A stretch of DNA of 64,000 nucleotides. Source: an uncultured Rikenellaceae bacterium (lineage in GTDB: Bacteria; Bacteroidota; Bacteroidia; Bacteroidales; Rikenellaceae). Below the pieces are notes generated by a model. That model did not search any database. It worked only from the letters and a program-made list of their open reading frames with translations, and had not been told where the DNA came from. Of this stretch, positions 52,826-61,036 are shown one piece after another. Both the position numbers and the translations under genes were made by a program. The stretch is taken from contig CAMLTW010000006.1 in assembly GCA_946486375.1 (NCBI GenBank), forward strand, positions 62,001 to 126,000, in the 5' to 3' direction. Each line of letters begins with the position of its first letter. Position 1 is the first letter of the stretch.

Positions 52826-53215
52826 TCATCCCGGTACGCTGTGGGCGGGGCAGGGGAATGCGGCCGGGTTTTCCGCCCGTTTCCGTTCGCAGTAGCGAAA
52901 GCACTGCTGGGAAAGGTCGTATCCCAACAAGACGCCCAGCATGAAATCTTCCTCCGGGGTGAGCCGGTTCAGGGGCTTGTGGACGAAGGTACGGATCACG
53001 TCCAGGCACTCGCCGCGGCCGAAAAACAGGTTGACCTTGTCCGGCGTTACATCCTGAATCAGGTATTCGATTCCCTGTCCCGCCAGCCTTTCGGTCATGT
53101 AGCCTGCGTAGCGGCGGGGAAAGGTGCAGAGGATCATCTTCCGCACCCCTTTCTTGTATTCGTAGATGTAATGCAGGAAGATCCGGATTTCTGCGTTTTC
53201 CGTGCAGTCGCTCAT
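52826..53215 (-). CDS. DUF2023 family protein
   Basis: 129 residues, cytoplasmic. FLHYIYEYKKGVRKMILCTFP, YLIQDVTPDKVNLFFGRGEC and the C-terminal PEEDFMLGVLLGYDLSQQC match DUF2023, a family I recall as consistently encoded next to flavodoxin. The start codon overlaps the flavodoxin stop (ATGA), so translation is coupled and the protein is probably a partner or regulator of flavodoxin. The last about 20 residues are variable. Function unknown. Confidence 0.85.
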   Translation of the reverse strand: MSDCTENAEIRIFLHYIYEYKKGVRKMILCTFPRRYAGYMTERLAGQGIEYLIQDVTPDKVNLFFGRGECLDVIRTFVHKPLNRLTPEEDFMLGVLLGYDLSQQCFRYCERKRAENPAAFPCPAHSVPG

Positions 53216-53721
53216 CGGAGTTCTTCCCTCAGGATTCTAACCCAGTTGTCGATCCGTTCTTCGGTGAGGTTCCCTTCGTTGTTGTCGTCGATGGCCAGCC
53301 CCACGAACTTTCCGTCCCGCAAGGCCTTGGAGTCGTCGAACGTGTACCCTTCCGGCTGGTAGGCTCCGATGAAAGTGCAGCCGCTGCCGCTGAGGTCGTC
53401 GTACAGGATGCCGATGGCGTCGCAGAACGAATCGGGGTATCCGGCGGAATCGCCGCAGCCGAAAAGCCCCACATATTTGCCGCCGAGGTTTTCCTGCTTC
53501 AGTTTCCCGATGTACTCCAGCCAGTCGTCCTGCAGATCGCCGCATCCCCAGGTGGAGGAACCCAGCAGCAGGCAGTCGTAAGGCGTCACGGCGTCGCCCT
53601 GTACGTCGGCTACATTGTGTACATCCGCTTCCGAAACGCCCAGCTTTCGGGCGATCTGCGAGGCAACTCCTTCGGTGGTGCCGAGGGTGCTGCCGTAGAA
53701 AATTCCGATTTTTTTATCCAT
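53212..53721 (-). CDS. fldA: Flavodoxin
   Basis: 169 residues from MDKKIGIFYGSTLG; an ATG four codons upstream is an alternative. The FMN-phosphate loop GSTLGTTEG (9-17), the aromatic flavin-stacking loops STWGCGDLQDDW and GCGDSAGYPDSFCDAIG, and the length mark a long-chain flavodoxin. It carries single electrons in the cytoplasm, for example to radical-SAM enzymes, IspG/H or cobalamin reactivation. MetH-type reactivation uses flavodoxin, so it could supply the reactivation protein at 30756 (inference). Confidence 0.95.
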   Translation of the reverse strand: MDKKIGIFYGSTLGTTEGVASQIARKLGVSEADVHNVADVQGDAVTPYDCLLLGSSTWGCGDLQDDWLEYIGKLKQENLGGKYVGLFGCGDSAGYPDSFCDAIGILYDDLSGSGCTFIGAYQPEGYTFDDSKALRDGKFVGLAIDDNNEGNLTEERIDNWVRILREELR

Positions 53722-53945
53722 GGTTTTGTGCATTGGTTGCCTGTCTGCCGGCGGGAACGGTGCGAAGGCGGGAAAAACGTGCTCCGTTTTTTCTTCCGTC
53801 CTTTCGGGGGATGACGTTCGTTCGCCGGAGGGCCTTCGCCGCCGGGCCCGGTACGGGGTGGTTCAGCAATTTCGGTGCCGGAGGCGCCCGTTTCCGGTTT
53901 TTCCGGAGGCCGGAAACGGAAGTCGCCGCAATCCGGAACTTGTGT

Positions 53946-53953
53946 TATCTTTG
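53946..53953 (+). promoter_or_regulatory. -7 element of the Ca/Na antiporter gene
   Basis: TATCTTTG, a perfect -7 match, 26 bases before the ATG at 53980. No good -33 box. Confidence 0.5.
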
Positions 53954-53979
53954 GGGCGTTTTTAACAGACGCGCACGTT

Positions 53980-54933
53980 ATGGATATCGTTATTTTGATC
54001 GTAGGGCTGGCTCTCGTCCTGTTCGGGGCCAACATCCTCACCACCGGTTCCGCAGGGCTGGCCCAGCGTTTCCGGGTTTCGGAATTCGTCATCGGGCTGA
54101 CCGTGGTAGCCATCGGAACCTCCACGCCCGAACTGGTGGTCAGCCTTTTCTCCGCCGCCCGGGGGCAGAGCGATCTGGCCATCGGAAACGTCGTGGGTTC
54201 CAATCTGTTCAATACCTTCGTAATCCTGGGGGTCACCTCCTTGATCCGGCCCGTTTCGCTGACGGGCAGCAACATGTCCAAGGACATACCGTTCGGGGTG
54301 CTGGCTTCCGTCGTCCTGCTGGTGGCCGCTTCGGACATCCCCCTGCACGACGCTCCGGTGGATGCCGTCACCCGGAACGAAGGCCTCCTGATGCTTTGCT
54401 TTTTCGGCGTATTTATGGCTTATACGGTCTTTTCGGCCAAAAGCGCTCCGGCTGTCGTTTCCGAAGACACGCACCGGCAGCAGAAGTTGTGGTTTTCTCT
54501 CCTGCTGGTGGTCGGAGGACTGGCGGCGCTGGTCGGCGGGGGCGAACTCTTTCTGGACAGCGCGACCCGTTTGGCCCGCCGCTGGGGACTCAGCGAATCG
54601 GTCATCGCCGTCACGCTGGTGGCGGGCGGCACCTCCCTGCCGGAGCTGGCCGCTTCCGTGGCGGCGGCGATCCGGGGAAAAACCGGTCTGGCGCTCGGAA
54701 ACGTCGTGGGATCGAACGTGACCAACATCTTTCTGGTACTGGGGGCCAGCGCCACGGTATCACCCCTGACGCTGGGCGGTATCCGGCTGGAAGACATGCT
54801 GATGCTGCTGGCGGCTTCCCTGCTGCTGTTCATCACCGCTTTCACGTTCAAACGGAAGGAGGTCGACCGGACGGAAGGGATCGTGTTTCTGCTGCTTTAC
54901 GGCGCTTACATCTGGTGGCTGCTGACACGGTAG
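53980..54933 (+). CDS. Calcium/sodium antiporter (CaCA family, YrbG-like)
   Basis: 317 residues with about ten membrane helices in two inverted halves. Each half carries an alpha repeat: VVAIGTSTPELVVSLFSAARG with GNVVGSNLFNTFVILG, and VTLVAGGTSLPELAASVAAAIRG with GNVVGSNVTNIFLVLG. The acidic Glu in the TPEL/LPEL motifs coordinates the exchanged cation. It sits in the inner membrane and probably exports calcium in exchange for sodium or protons. ATG 53980 gives the family-typical MDIVILIVGLALVLFG start. Confidence 0.94.
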   Translation: MDIVILIVGLALVLFGANILTTGSAGLAQRFRVSEFVIGLTVVAIGTSTPELVVSLFSAARGQSDLAIGNVVGSNLFNTFVILGVTSLIRPVSLTGSNMSKDIPFGVLASVVLLVAASDIPLHDAPVDAVTRNEGLLMLCFFGVFMAYTVFSAKSAPAVVSEDTHRQQKLWFSLLLVVGGLAALVGGGELFLDSATRLARRWGLSESVIAVTLVAGGTSLPELAASVAAAIRGKTGLALGNVVGSNVTNIFLVLGASATVSPLTLGGIRLEDMLMLLAASLLLFITAFTFKRKEVDRTEGIVFLLLYGAYIWWLLTR

Positions 54934-55020
54934 GTGCTGAGGCCGCATCCAAACGATTCGTCCCTGTTCCGGTAAAGGGACAGGGACGATTTGCGTAAGA
55001 CGGCTGAAAGCGACGCGCCG

Positions 55021-55443
55021 TTATTCCGGGTCTTCGAAAATGCCGGACAACATTTTGGCTTCCTGCAGGATGTCCGCGTACGTTTCGCGGCTGAGGCGGG
55101 TCTTTGCGACCTTCATGAATTTCCGCATCAGGAGCACCTGTTTCTTTTCGTTTTCCCGCAACACCCTGATCCGGGAGTCGATGCGGGCGGTCAGTTCCAC
55201 CATGCGTCGTTTGGCCGTGCACGCCCGGATGTAAGGGACGCGTCCGTTTTCCGGGTCGCGGCTGCGCGCGTCTTCCAGCTCCAGCAGGCGGACTTTGATC
55301 TTCCGGATCTGTTCGTTCAGGCTATCCTTCCATTCCGCCAGGCGAGGAAGCTCGTTTTCGTACAGTACGTCCTCTTCCGTGATCCCCAGCGGTTTGTTGA
55401 ACAGAAGCGGGGCCGGATTCTCGGGCATCGGTCGGTCGGCCAT
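55021..55443 (-). CDS. Hypothetical charged helical protein
   Basis: 140 residues, no signal or membrane segment. Two long charged helices (EWKDSLNEQIRKIKVRLLELEDA and ARIDSRIRVLRENEKKQVLLMRKF regions) suggest a coiled coil. Codon use resembles neighbouring real genes and the gene lies 24 bases after the secreted-protein gene on the same strand. I do not recognise a family. The conserved-looking N-terminus reads FNKPLGITEEDVLYENELPR. Confidence 0.6.
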   Translation of the reverse strand: MADRPMPENPAPLLFNKPLGITEEDVLYENELPRLAEWKDSLNEQIRKIKVRLLELEDARSRDPENGRVPYIRACTAKRRMVELTARIDSRIRVLRENEKKQVLLMRKFMKVAKTRLSRETYADILQEAKMLSGIFEDPE

Positions 55444-55467
55444 GTCTGGTGAATTTTGGGATTTGAA

Positions 55468-55929
55468 CTAATCGTACAGCGTTTCCACGAGTTTTTCCAC
55501 TCCGTGTTGCAGGCAGTTTTTCAATCGGTCGTGCAGTTGCAGGTACTGGCCGGCATCCTTGACGAAACACGAAACCGAGACCGTGTAATTGATCTTGTCG
55601 TCTTCGTCGCTTTTCTTCCACGAGCATTTGACCAGTTTATAGCCCCGGTTCACCGCGTTGCAGGAGGAGGTCGCCCGGCCCGTGGTCACATCGTCGGAAT
55701 AGAGGTAGCGGCTGAATGAAATGTAGTAAAGGTCGGGATCGGTTTCCGGCTCCACGGAAATGTAGTACTGTTTCCCCTCGATCTTGAAAGCGATGTCGTC
55801 GTCCTGGTCGATGGACGGAACGTAGCCTTCCGCGCGCAGGTGTTCCAGGATCGCGTTCTGAACGGGCGACTGGGCGGAAAGCGTTCCGGCGGCCAGACAC
55901 AGGATCGCGGCGAGTACAATCTTTTTCAT
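55468..55929 (-). CDS. Secreted hypothetical protein
   Basis: 153 residues with a clear signal peptide (MKKIVLAAILCLAAGTLSAQ, cut after SA-Q or TLSA). The ATG at 55929 is fixed by this signal. The mature part is small and mixed alpha/beta (AFKIEGKQYYISVEPETDPDLYYISFSRY, split as IEGKQYYISVEPETD and YISFSRYLYSDD) with two Cys that could pair. It looks like a small periplasmic beta-sheet domain often seen in Bacteroidota secreted proteins, but I do not recognise it. Probably co-transcribed with the coiled-coil gene that follows. Confidence 0.7.
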   Translation of the reverse strand: MKKIVLAAILCLAAGTLSAQSPVQNAILEHLRAEGYVPSIDQDDDIAFKIEGKQYYISVEPETDPDLYYISFSRYLYSDDVTTGRATSSCNAVNRGYKLVKCSWKKSDEDDKINYTVSVSCFVKDAGQYLQLHDRLKNCLQHGVEKLVETLYD

Positions 55930-55992
55930 ACGTATGGGTTTAGGTTGAATAATTTTCTTTCTCCCGGTCGCGGTTGGGCGCAACGGATGATG

Positions 55993-56000
55993 CAAATGTA
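55993..56000 (-). promoter_or_regulatory. -7 element before the secreted hypothetical gene
   Basis: Minus-strand TACATTTG, a perfect match, 63 bases upstream of the start. Confidence 0.45.
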
Positions 56001-56172
56001 AAGAAAAAATACCCGGCTTATACCGCTTTGGTCGGATCCTCCGGTAAAAAGGGACGGCAGGGAAACGGGGCAAGTGAAGGCGTTGGCAGGGAAAACCGTT
56101 GACCGGCTTGCAGATGGAGAGGGTTTTATGGTACATCCCGCAGGACACGGGCCGCAGCCTGCGGGCGGCGTT

Positions 56173-56853
56173 TCAGACCGCGTTGCCCGAAAGGACGGGG
56201 CTGCGGTGCGGATAATCCCGGTCGTTACCGTAGATGTAGAGCAGGCTTCCTCCCCGGATGGCGTCGATGATGGGAGCGGCCAGCTTCGGAGGCAGGGCCG
56301 GGCATCCCAGGCTGCGTCCCAACCGCCCGCCCCCGGCGATGACCGCCGGATCGGAATAGGGCGCGCCGTGGATGACGATCGCCCGTTCCCGCGCCCGGTC
56401 GTTGATTCCTTTTTCCAGCCCTTCCAGCACGAGGGAATAGCCGTTCTTGCCCCGGTAGGTGTTTTCGGTCAGGAAAAAGCCCAGGGAGCTTTTGTGGGAG
56501 CCGTTTTCGTTGGAGAAGGAGACGGCGTAGTTGCCGCCGCTGTTCCGCCCGTGGGAAACGCAGGAGGAGAACAGCAGCTTTTTCCTTTTCATGTCCAGCA
56601 CGACGAGGCGTTCCTCGGTGGAGGGTTTCGTGTAATCGATGAGGGTCAGGATTTCTTTCCTTTTTCCGGGGATTTTCCGGTAGCCTTCGCAGGCCTGTTC
56701 GAAGGCCGCATAGTCCACCCACCGTTCCAGGTTCATTTCCGCATACCATTCCCGGCAGCCGGGGACGGACGGGACGACCTTTCCGGATCGTTCGGGGGAA
56801 ATACGTCCGGTGGACAACAGGAACAGGAGGATGGAGGCGATCAGTTTCGGCAT
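56173..56853 (-). CDS. L,D-transpeptidase catalytic-domain protein (YkuD_2 type)
   Basis: 226 residues from ATG 56853; an ATG four codons earlier is possible. A hydrophobic N-terminus (LIASILLFLLSTG) acts as signal or anchor. The catalytic region is AIVIHGAPYSDPAVIAGGGR then LGRSLGCPALPP, with the nucleophile Cys in SLGCPA and the paired His in VIHGAP. This is the PF13645-like group of secreted transpeptidase-like proteins. It probably acts on peptidoglycan peptides in the periplasm. It follows the second L,D-transpeptidase gene by 33 bases but has its own -7 box. Confidence 0.87.
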   Translation of the reverse strand: MPKLIASILLFLLSTGRISPERSGKVVPSVPGCREWYAEMNLERWVDYAAFEQACEGYRKIPGKRKEILTLIDYTKPSTEERLVVLDMKRKKLLFSSCVSHGRNSGGNYAVSFSNENGSHKSSLGFFLTENTYRGKNGYSLVLEGLEKGINDRARERAIVIHGAPYSDPAVIAGGGRLGRSLGCPALPPKLAAPIIDAIRGGSLLYIYGNDRDYPHRSPVLSGNAV

Positions 56854-56873
56854 AACGTGTTGCAAACGATATG

Positions 56874-56881
56874 CAAAGATA
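56874..56881 (-). promoter_or_regulatory. -7 element between the two L,D-transpeptidase genes
   Basis: Minus-strand TATCTTTG, a perfect match 20 bases before the downstream start and overlapping the upstream gene's stop region. It allows separate expression of the second gene. Confidence 0.5.
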
Positions 56882-56886
56882 CGCTT

Positions 56887-57927
56887 TTAATCGTAAACGA
56901 AGACCACGGAGGCTTCCGCCGGGGCCCAATTATAGACGAATTTGGCATGCGAGGTGGCGTTGCGCACGCACATGTGGGAGCGGGGAACGGTGCCGAGGGT
57001 CGGGCTGAACTCGATCATACCGGTGCGGGGAGCGTTGACCGGCACCCCGTGGATGTAGCCGCCGTTGGTGAAACGGCTGGCATAGGGGGCGAACCCTCCG
57101 ATTTCGGTCGAGCCGTCGCGGTGGTAGATCATTTTGACTTTCTTTTCCTGGATGAGGAACAGCCCTTCCGGCGTTTCGTGCGCGTAGGGCGGGTTGTGTA
57201 CGCCCGTGGTCGCGGGGTTCATGCTCCGGACGATCCATGCCGTGTCCGCCTTTTCGAGCGTGGCGATGTTTTGGTTCGTCCGGTCGATCATCACGGCTTT
57301 GCCGAAAAACACCGTATCGGACAGGGGATGGACGTACCGCTCCGGAACCAGCCATTCGCCCGGAAAGGCGACCGTTGCCACCCGGACGAATCCTCCCTCC
57401 CGGCCCAGTTGCTTCACGGGCCAGCCGTCCCTTCCGTAACGTTCGGCCGTCAGGGTGTCCTCCGGCAGGTAGAGCGGCACGGACTGGTACCTTTCCACGC
57501 CCAGCGAGTCGGAGACCCGGTTGTACGCGTTGCGGCGGAAGCGGCGCACGACGGGAGCTTCCCCGTTCCGGTTCTTGTAATTTTGAAGCACGGCCCAGCG
57601 GGCGGGTTCCGTCTGGATCGAATCGAGGAAAAAGAGCCGTTCGCGGATTTTTTCCCATTGGAACCGGCGGCTGGTGTCCCTGTAGGGATAGGTGTCTTCC
57701 AGCGTGTGCCGGTCGTAAAGCAGATCCCGGATGATCCGGATGTCCGCCGGGGTTTTACGTTCGGGGCAGGTCGGCTGCGGATCGGTTTCCGCCTGCGGCG
57801 TCCTCGTACCGGTTTCGGAAATCGTTTCCGTCGGCGATTCGGAACGGTCGCCGGTCTTTTTTTCCGTCCTTCGGGCGCAGGAGCCTGCGAGCAGGGCGAG
57901 TATCAGGAGCGAAACGGTCGTTTTCAT
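56887..57927 (-). CDS. L,D-transpeptidase lipoprotein (YkuD type)
   Basis: 346 residues. The ATG at 57927 begins a lipoprotein signal (MKTTVSLLILALLAGSC, Cys17), followed by a Thr/Glu/Pro linker. The YkuD domain fills the C-terminal half: GGYIHGVPVNAPRTG holds the His, and VPRSHMCVRNAT the SHxCxR motif with Met in place of the usual Gly before the catalytic Cys. It should form 3-3 cross-links or attach proteins to peptidoglycan from the periplasmic side of a membrane. In-frame ATGs at 58087 and 57942 are possible but would bury the signal. Confidence 0.88.
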   Translation of the reverse strand: MKTTVSLLILALLAGSCARRTEKKTGDRSESPTETISETGTRTPQAETDPQPTCPERKTPADIRIIRDLLYDRHTLEDTYPYRDTSRRFQWEKIRERLFFLDSIQTEPARWAVLQNYKNRNGEAPVVRRFRRNAYNRVSDSLGVERYQSVPLYLPEDTLTAERYGRDGWPVKQLGREGGFVRVATVAFPGEWLVPERYVHPLSDTVFFGKAVMIDRTNQNIATLEKADTAWIVRSMNPATTGVHNPPYAHETPEGLFLIQEKKVKMIYHRDGSTEIGGFAPYASRFTNGGYIHGVPVNAPRTGMIEFSPTLGTVPRSHMCVRNATSHAKFVYNWAPAEASVVFVYD

Positions 57928-58104
57928 GGTTGCGGTCGGCATGTGCGGTGTTCGGTAAGTTCGGCGGAGCGGCCGCAGAAGAACCGCAATTTGTCTGCCA
58001 AGGTATTTCCCGGAGGAAAAACTCCCCGTACGGGCGGCGGTTTTCCGTTTTTTCGTTTGCGCAATGTTCCGTTCGTGCGGATTCATGGCAACAACTTGCA
58101 ACGG

Positions 58105-58112
58105 CAAAGATA
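58105..58112 (-). promoter_or_regulatory. -7 element for the L,D-transpeptidase pair
   Basis: Minus-strand TATCTTTG, a perfect match. It lies about 178 bases before the chosen start 57927, or 18 before the in-frame ATG at 58087. Confidence 0.5.
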
Positions 58113-58211
58113 ACCGAAAAGTCCGCATTATCCGTTTCCGGCAGATCGTCTTTCGTCCGCGGGCCGCGTTTTTTCCGTTGTCCCGCTTCGGGACGGGGAA
58201 GGTTCCTGCAC

Positions 58212-58241
58212 AAAAAAGAACGGGCCTCTCCGAAAGCCCGT
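58212..58241 (-). terminator. Terminator of the LruC-domain gene
   Basis: On the minus strand ACGGGC pairs with GCCCGT around a 10-base loop and is followed by TCTTTTTT, 46 bases past the stop. Confidence 0.7.
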
Positions 58242-58286
58242 CCTCCTTTTGCGTCTTTTTTACCCGGTGGCGATAGGCGTCCCGCC

Positions 58287-60155
58287 TCAATCTTGGGCGA
58301 CCGGATGCATGTACCAGTCCTTATTTTTTGTTCCGCCCGAATTCACCCACGGCAGGAAGCCGGGATAGAACTTGTCGATGCTGGTCATTTCCGTCGGGAT
58401 GACGTATGGGGCGTCGCCCGTGATATGGATTGCGAAGGGATAGGCCTTGTCCGAGACATAGTATATCCCTTTACCGGCGTCGGATTGGTCTTTTTCCGTT
58501 CCCAGCAGGGCGGTGTTCATTTTTTCCGTGGGAGCGTAATAGGGCAGGTGTATTTCATGGTTCCGCTCGCTCCGGCTGAGCACGAACGGATTGTAGGGAG
58601 CCGGAACGTAGTTTTTCCACGGAATGGGGTTCCGGAATTTCAGGCCGACCCGGTATTCCGGTTGCACCGTGTTGTCCGCCGTAGCCGTCAGCGCGTCGTC
58701 GAACAGCAGGACGACCGCCTTGCTGCCGGAGGCTTCCAGCGTGCCGTCCCCCGTCATTTCCACATCGGAGCGGCTGCACGAAGTTTCATACCCGAATCCG
58801 TTGCGGTAAACCGCGCCCGTCCAAAGCAGCCTGAAAACGTCTTCGGTCCGGACGGCTTCGTTGTTGCGGGTATAGTAAGTGGTCGCCTTGTAGTGCACCA
58901 CCACGTCGTTCATGTCGTAGTCGCCGTAGCTGGGCCAGTTGTCCTCGAACGCCAGCGTGCCTTCGTAGTCGATGAAATAGGCTTCGTCCGCGGGATCGGG
59001 ATCCGTGTCCGGCACTTCCGGAATGTCCGTGTCGATGGCTCTCAGCGGATTGGCCTTCACCTGGAAAATCACGTCGTTGCAGTCGCCGTCCCCCCACGCA
59101 TTATACCAGTCCTCGAAACCGAGGAAAATCATGTCGTCCAGCTTGAACAGGGCCACGTGGTTCTTTTCCTCGGCAGGTTCCGCCGTATTCAGGTCGGGAT
59201 CGCCGTAGAAAGCGGCTTCGCCGGTCCAGATTCCCCCTGTTTTGGGATTCCATCCGTTGTGGTAAAGCACCCAGCCGATGGAGACGCCCGCCGGGAAATC
59301 GTAGCCCCGGTCGACCCCGTTTTCATCGAAGTATTTCAGCCTGACCGCTTGGCCGCGTTTCAGGGCGTTGGTCTTGATACGCGGAAAAACGATCACGGGG
59401 GCGGCGATGTCGGCTGGCGAAGCCGGTTTCCGTCCGGTGGGATAGCAGTAGTATCCGAGCACATTTTGCGCCGCCGCTTTTTCGGCCACGAAACAGAGTG
59501 TGACGTTGGCCGGTTCCGTCACGTGGATGTCCGACGCGCTGAAGTAGATTTTCGATACCGGTTTTCCTTCGTTGAAAACCCGGTTGAGCCGGCTGATGTG
59601 TTTGCCGGTGTACTTCATCTCTTCATCCCCGGCGATATAGTCGGGACGTCCCAGCTTGTCCCATCCGCCCAGCAGAACGGCTCCCGGAATGGAGCAGGCG
59701 GGGGCTTTGGCAAAGCGGGAAACGCCCTGCTCCCCGGTTTCCTCTTCCGGCTCGGTCACCGTCACCGCACCGCCGGTCACTTTCCCGGTCAGAAGCTGAG
59801 GAACCCCGATGTAGGGCGAGTAAACGTACACGTCTTCCACCCACGAGGGCAAAACGATGCTTTCGCCGTATTTCCCCGAAGCGTCGGTGAACCCTTTGCT
59901 CAGGGGTTTCACGTCGTCCCGGAGCGAGACGAAACCTTTGTCATCCGTTTTCAGCGGATTTTCGGCATATACTTCAAAATAGACCTGATACCCTTCCGGA
60001 ACGTCGTAAGCCACGTTCAGCACCGGGTTTTCAATGGTCGAGAAATCGAAAGGCGGCGTGTTTCCGTCGCCGTTTCCTCCGGGGACGCCGGCGTCTTCCT
60101 TGGTGCAGGAAACCAGCAGTGCCGCGGCGGTCAGGAAGAAAAGGACTTTGTTCAT
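58287..60155 (-). CDS. LruC-domain-containing lipoprotein
   Basis: 622 residues. Lipoprotein signal MNKVLFFLTAAALLVSC with Cys17. The LruC region shows its typical acidic blocks: YAWGDGDCNDVIFQV-like text (here YNAWGDGDCNDVIFQV, about residue 355) and NWPSYGDYDMNDVVVHYK (about 415), both likely calcium-binding. The C-terminus contains the PAPYNPFVLSRSERNHEIHLP region as in Leptospira LruC. It should be an outer-membrane or surface lipoprotein, perhaps adhesive or structural. It is alone on its transcript. Confidence 0.9.
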   Translation of the reverse strand: MNKVLFFLTAAALLVSCTKEDAGVPGGNGDGNTPPFDFSTIENPVLNVAYDVPEGYQVYFEVYAENPLKTDDKGFVSLRDDVKPLSKGFTDASGKYGESIVLPSWVEDVYVYSPYIGVPQLLTGKVTGGAVTVTEPEEETGEQGVSRFAKAPACSIPGAVLLGGWDKLGRPDYIAGDEEMKYTGKHISRLNRVFNEGKPVSKIYFSASDIHVTEPANVTLCFVAEKAAAQNVLGYYCYPTGRKPASPADIAAPVIVFPRIKTNALKRGQAVRLKYFDENGVDRGYDFPAGVSIGWVLYHNGWNPKTGGIWTGEAAFYGDPDLNTAEPAEEKNHVALFKLDDMIFLGFEDWYNAWGDGDCNDVIFQVKANPLRAIDTDIPEVPDTDPDPADEAYFIDYEGTLAFEDNWPSYGDYDMNDVVVHYKATTYYTRNNEAVRTEDVFRLLWTGAVYRNGFGYETSCSRSDVEMTGDGTLEASGSKAVVLLFDDALTATADNTVQPEYRVGLKFRNPIPWKNYVPAPYNPFVLSRSERNHEIHLPYYAPTEKMNTALLGTEKDQSDAGKGIYYVSDKAYPFAIHITGDAPYVIPTEMTSIDKFYPGFLPWVNSGGTKNKDWYMHPVAQD

Positions 60156-60196
60156 GTCGTATGATTTAGTGTCGGATTTCCCTAAGTTTTCATCTG

Positions 60197-60204
60197 CAAA
60201 TATA
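60197..60204 (-). promoter_or_regulatory. -7 element of the LruC-domain gene
   Basis: Minus-strand TATATTTG, a perfect match, 41 bases before the start codon in an AT-rich stretch. Confidence 0.5.
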
Positions 60205-60490
60205 GTACATTATTTATCATAATAGAGACGGAAGCGTTATTTTTTGTTTTTTATAGAAGTATAAATGTTGCTCGGCCTTTTCGGCCCGGAATGCGGATAA
60301 GATGTGCCGACATGAATCAACAGTTATTTGTCGATAAATCATTTCCCCGCCGGGTTTTCCGTGCGTTAGCCTTTCTTTCCGGCAGGGAAGCGGGAGGACG
60401 CTGGAAGGGGTGTATGCCGCCGCTTGCGCGGAGGGCGTTCTTTTGGGGAATATTCGGATGAACCGGATATTTTTTCACCGGTTCGTCCGT

Positions 60491-60498
60491 TATCTTTG
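60491..60498 (+). promoter_or_regulatory. -7 element almost touching the exonuclease start codon
   Basis: TATCTTTG ends five bases before the ATG at 60504. Transcription would start at or near the start codon, giving a leaderless or near-leaderless mRNA. Confidence 0.5.
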
Positions 60499-60503
60499 CA
60501 GCG

Positions 60504-60998
60504 ATGAAAGATTTTGCGGCCATAGACTTCGAGACGGCGAACGGCAGACGTACGAGCGTGTGCAGCGTGGGGATCGTGATCGTGCGGCAGGGGGAAATCG
60601 TGGAACGGATCCACCGCCTGATCCGTCCCCGTCCCAACTTCTACAGCCGCTTCACCACCCGCATCCACGGCATGACGCAGGAGGACACGGCGGACGCTCC
60701 CCCGTTTCCGGAAGTGTGGACGGAAATCGCCCCGCGGATCGAAGGGCTGCCGCTGGTGGCGCACAACAGTCCGTTCGACGAAGGGTGTCTGCGGGCGGTG
60801 TATGCGCTCTACGAAATGGACTACCCCGGCTACCGGTTTTACTGTACCTGCCGGGCTTCGCGGCGGATGTTCGGGCGGTCGCTGCCCGATCACCGGCTGC
60901 CGACAGTGGCGGCACGGGTGGGCTACGACCTGGAACGGCATCACCATGCACTGGCCGATGCGGAGGCGTGTGCGGCCATCGCTCTGCGGATACTGTGA
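60504..60998 (+). CDS. DnaQ-like 3'-5' exonuclease
   Basis: A 164-residue DEDDh exonuclease domain on its own. Exo I is AIDFETANG with D8 and E10; Exo II is the VAHNSPFDEGCL region; Exo III is HHALADAEACAA with the catalytic His and Asp. This size and sequence fit the small proofreading-like or RNase T-like exonucleases acting on single-stranded DNA or RNA ends in the cytoplasm, rather than the polymerase III subunit for certain. A -7 box lies immediately before the ATG. Confidence 0.9.
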   Translation: MKDFAAIDFETANGRRTSVCSVGIVIVRQGEIVERIHRLIRPRPNFYSRFTTRIHGMTQEDTADAPPFPEVWTEIAPRIEGLPLVAHNSPFDEGCLRAVYALYEMDYPGYRFYCTCRASRRMFGRSLPDHRLPTVAARVGYDLERHHHALADAEACAAIALRIL

Positions 60999-61036
60999 CC
61001 GGCGGGCGGTTGCGGGAAGTGAAAAAACGGTTCGGG

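Larger units (their letters stand above)
57928..58286. other. Gene-free stretch between LruC and the L,D-transpeptidase genes
   Basis: Holds the minus-strand -7 box at 58105-58112 and the LruC-gene terminator at 58212-58241. Nothing else supported. Confidence 0.5.
60156..60503. other. Gene-free divergent region between LruC and the exonuclease gene
   Basis: AT-rich centre (60200-60280) with the two divergent promoters at 60197 (minus) and 60491 (plus). No other feature recognised. Confidence 0.5.

Noticed and set aside
52577..53362. A 261-codon plus-strand frame near the flavodoxin genes
   Set aside because: It runs antisense to DUF2023 and the end of flavodoxin, both supported by family motifs and an ATGA overlap.
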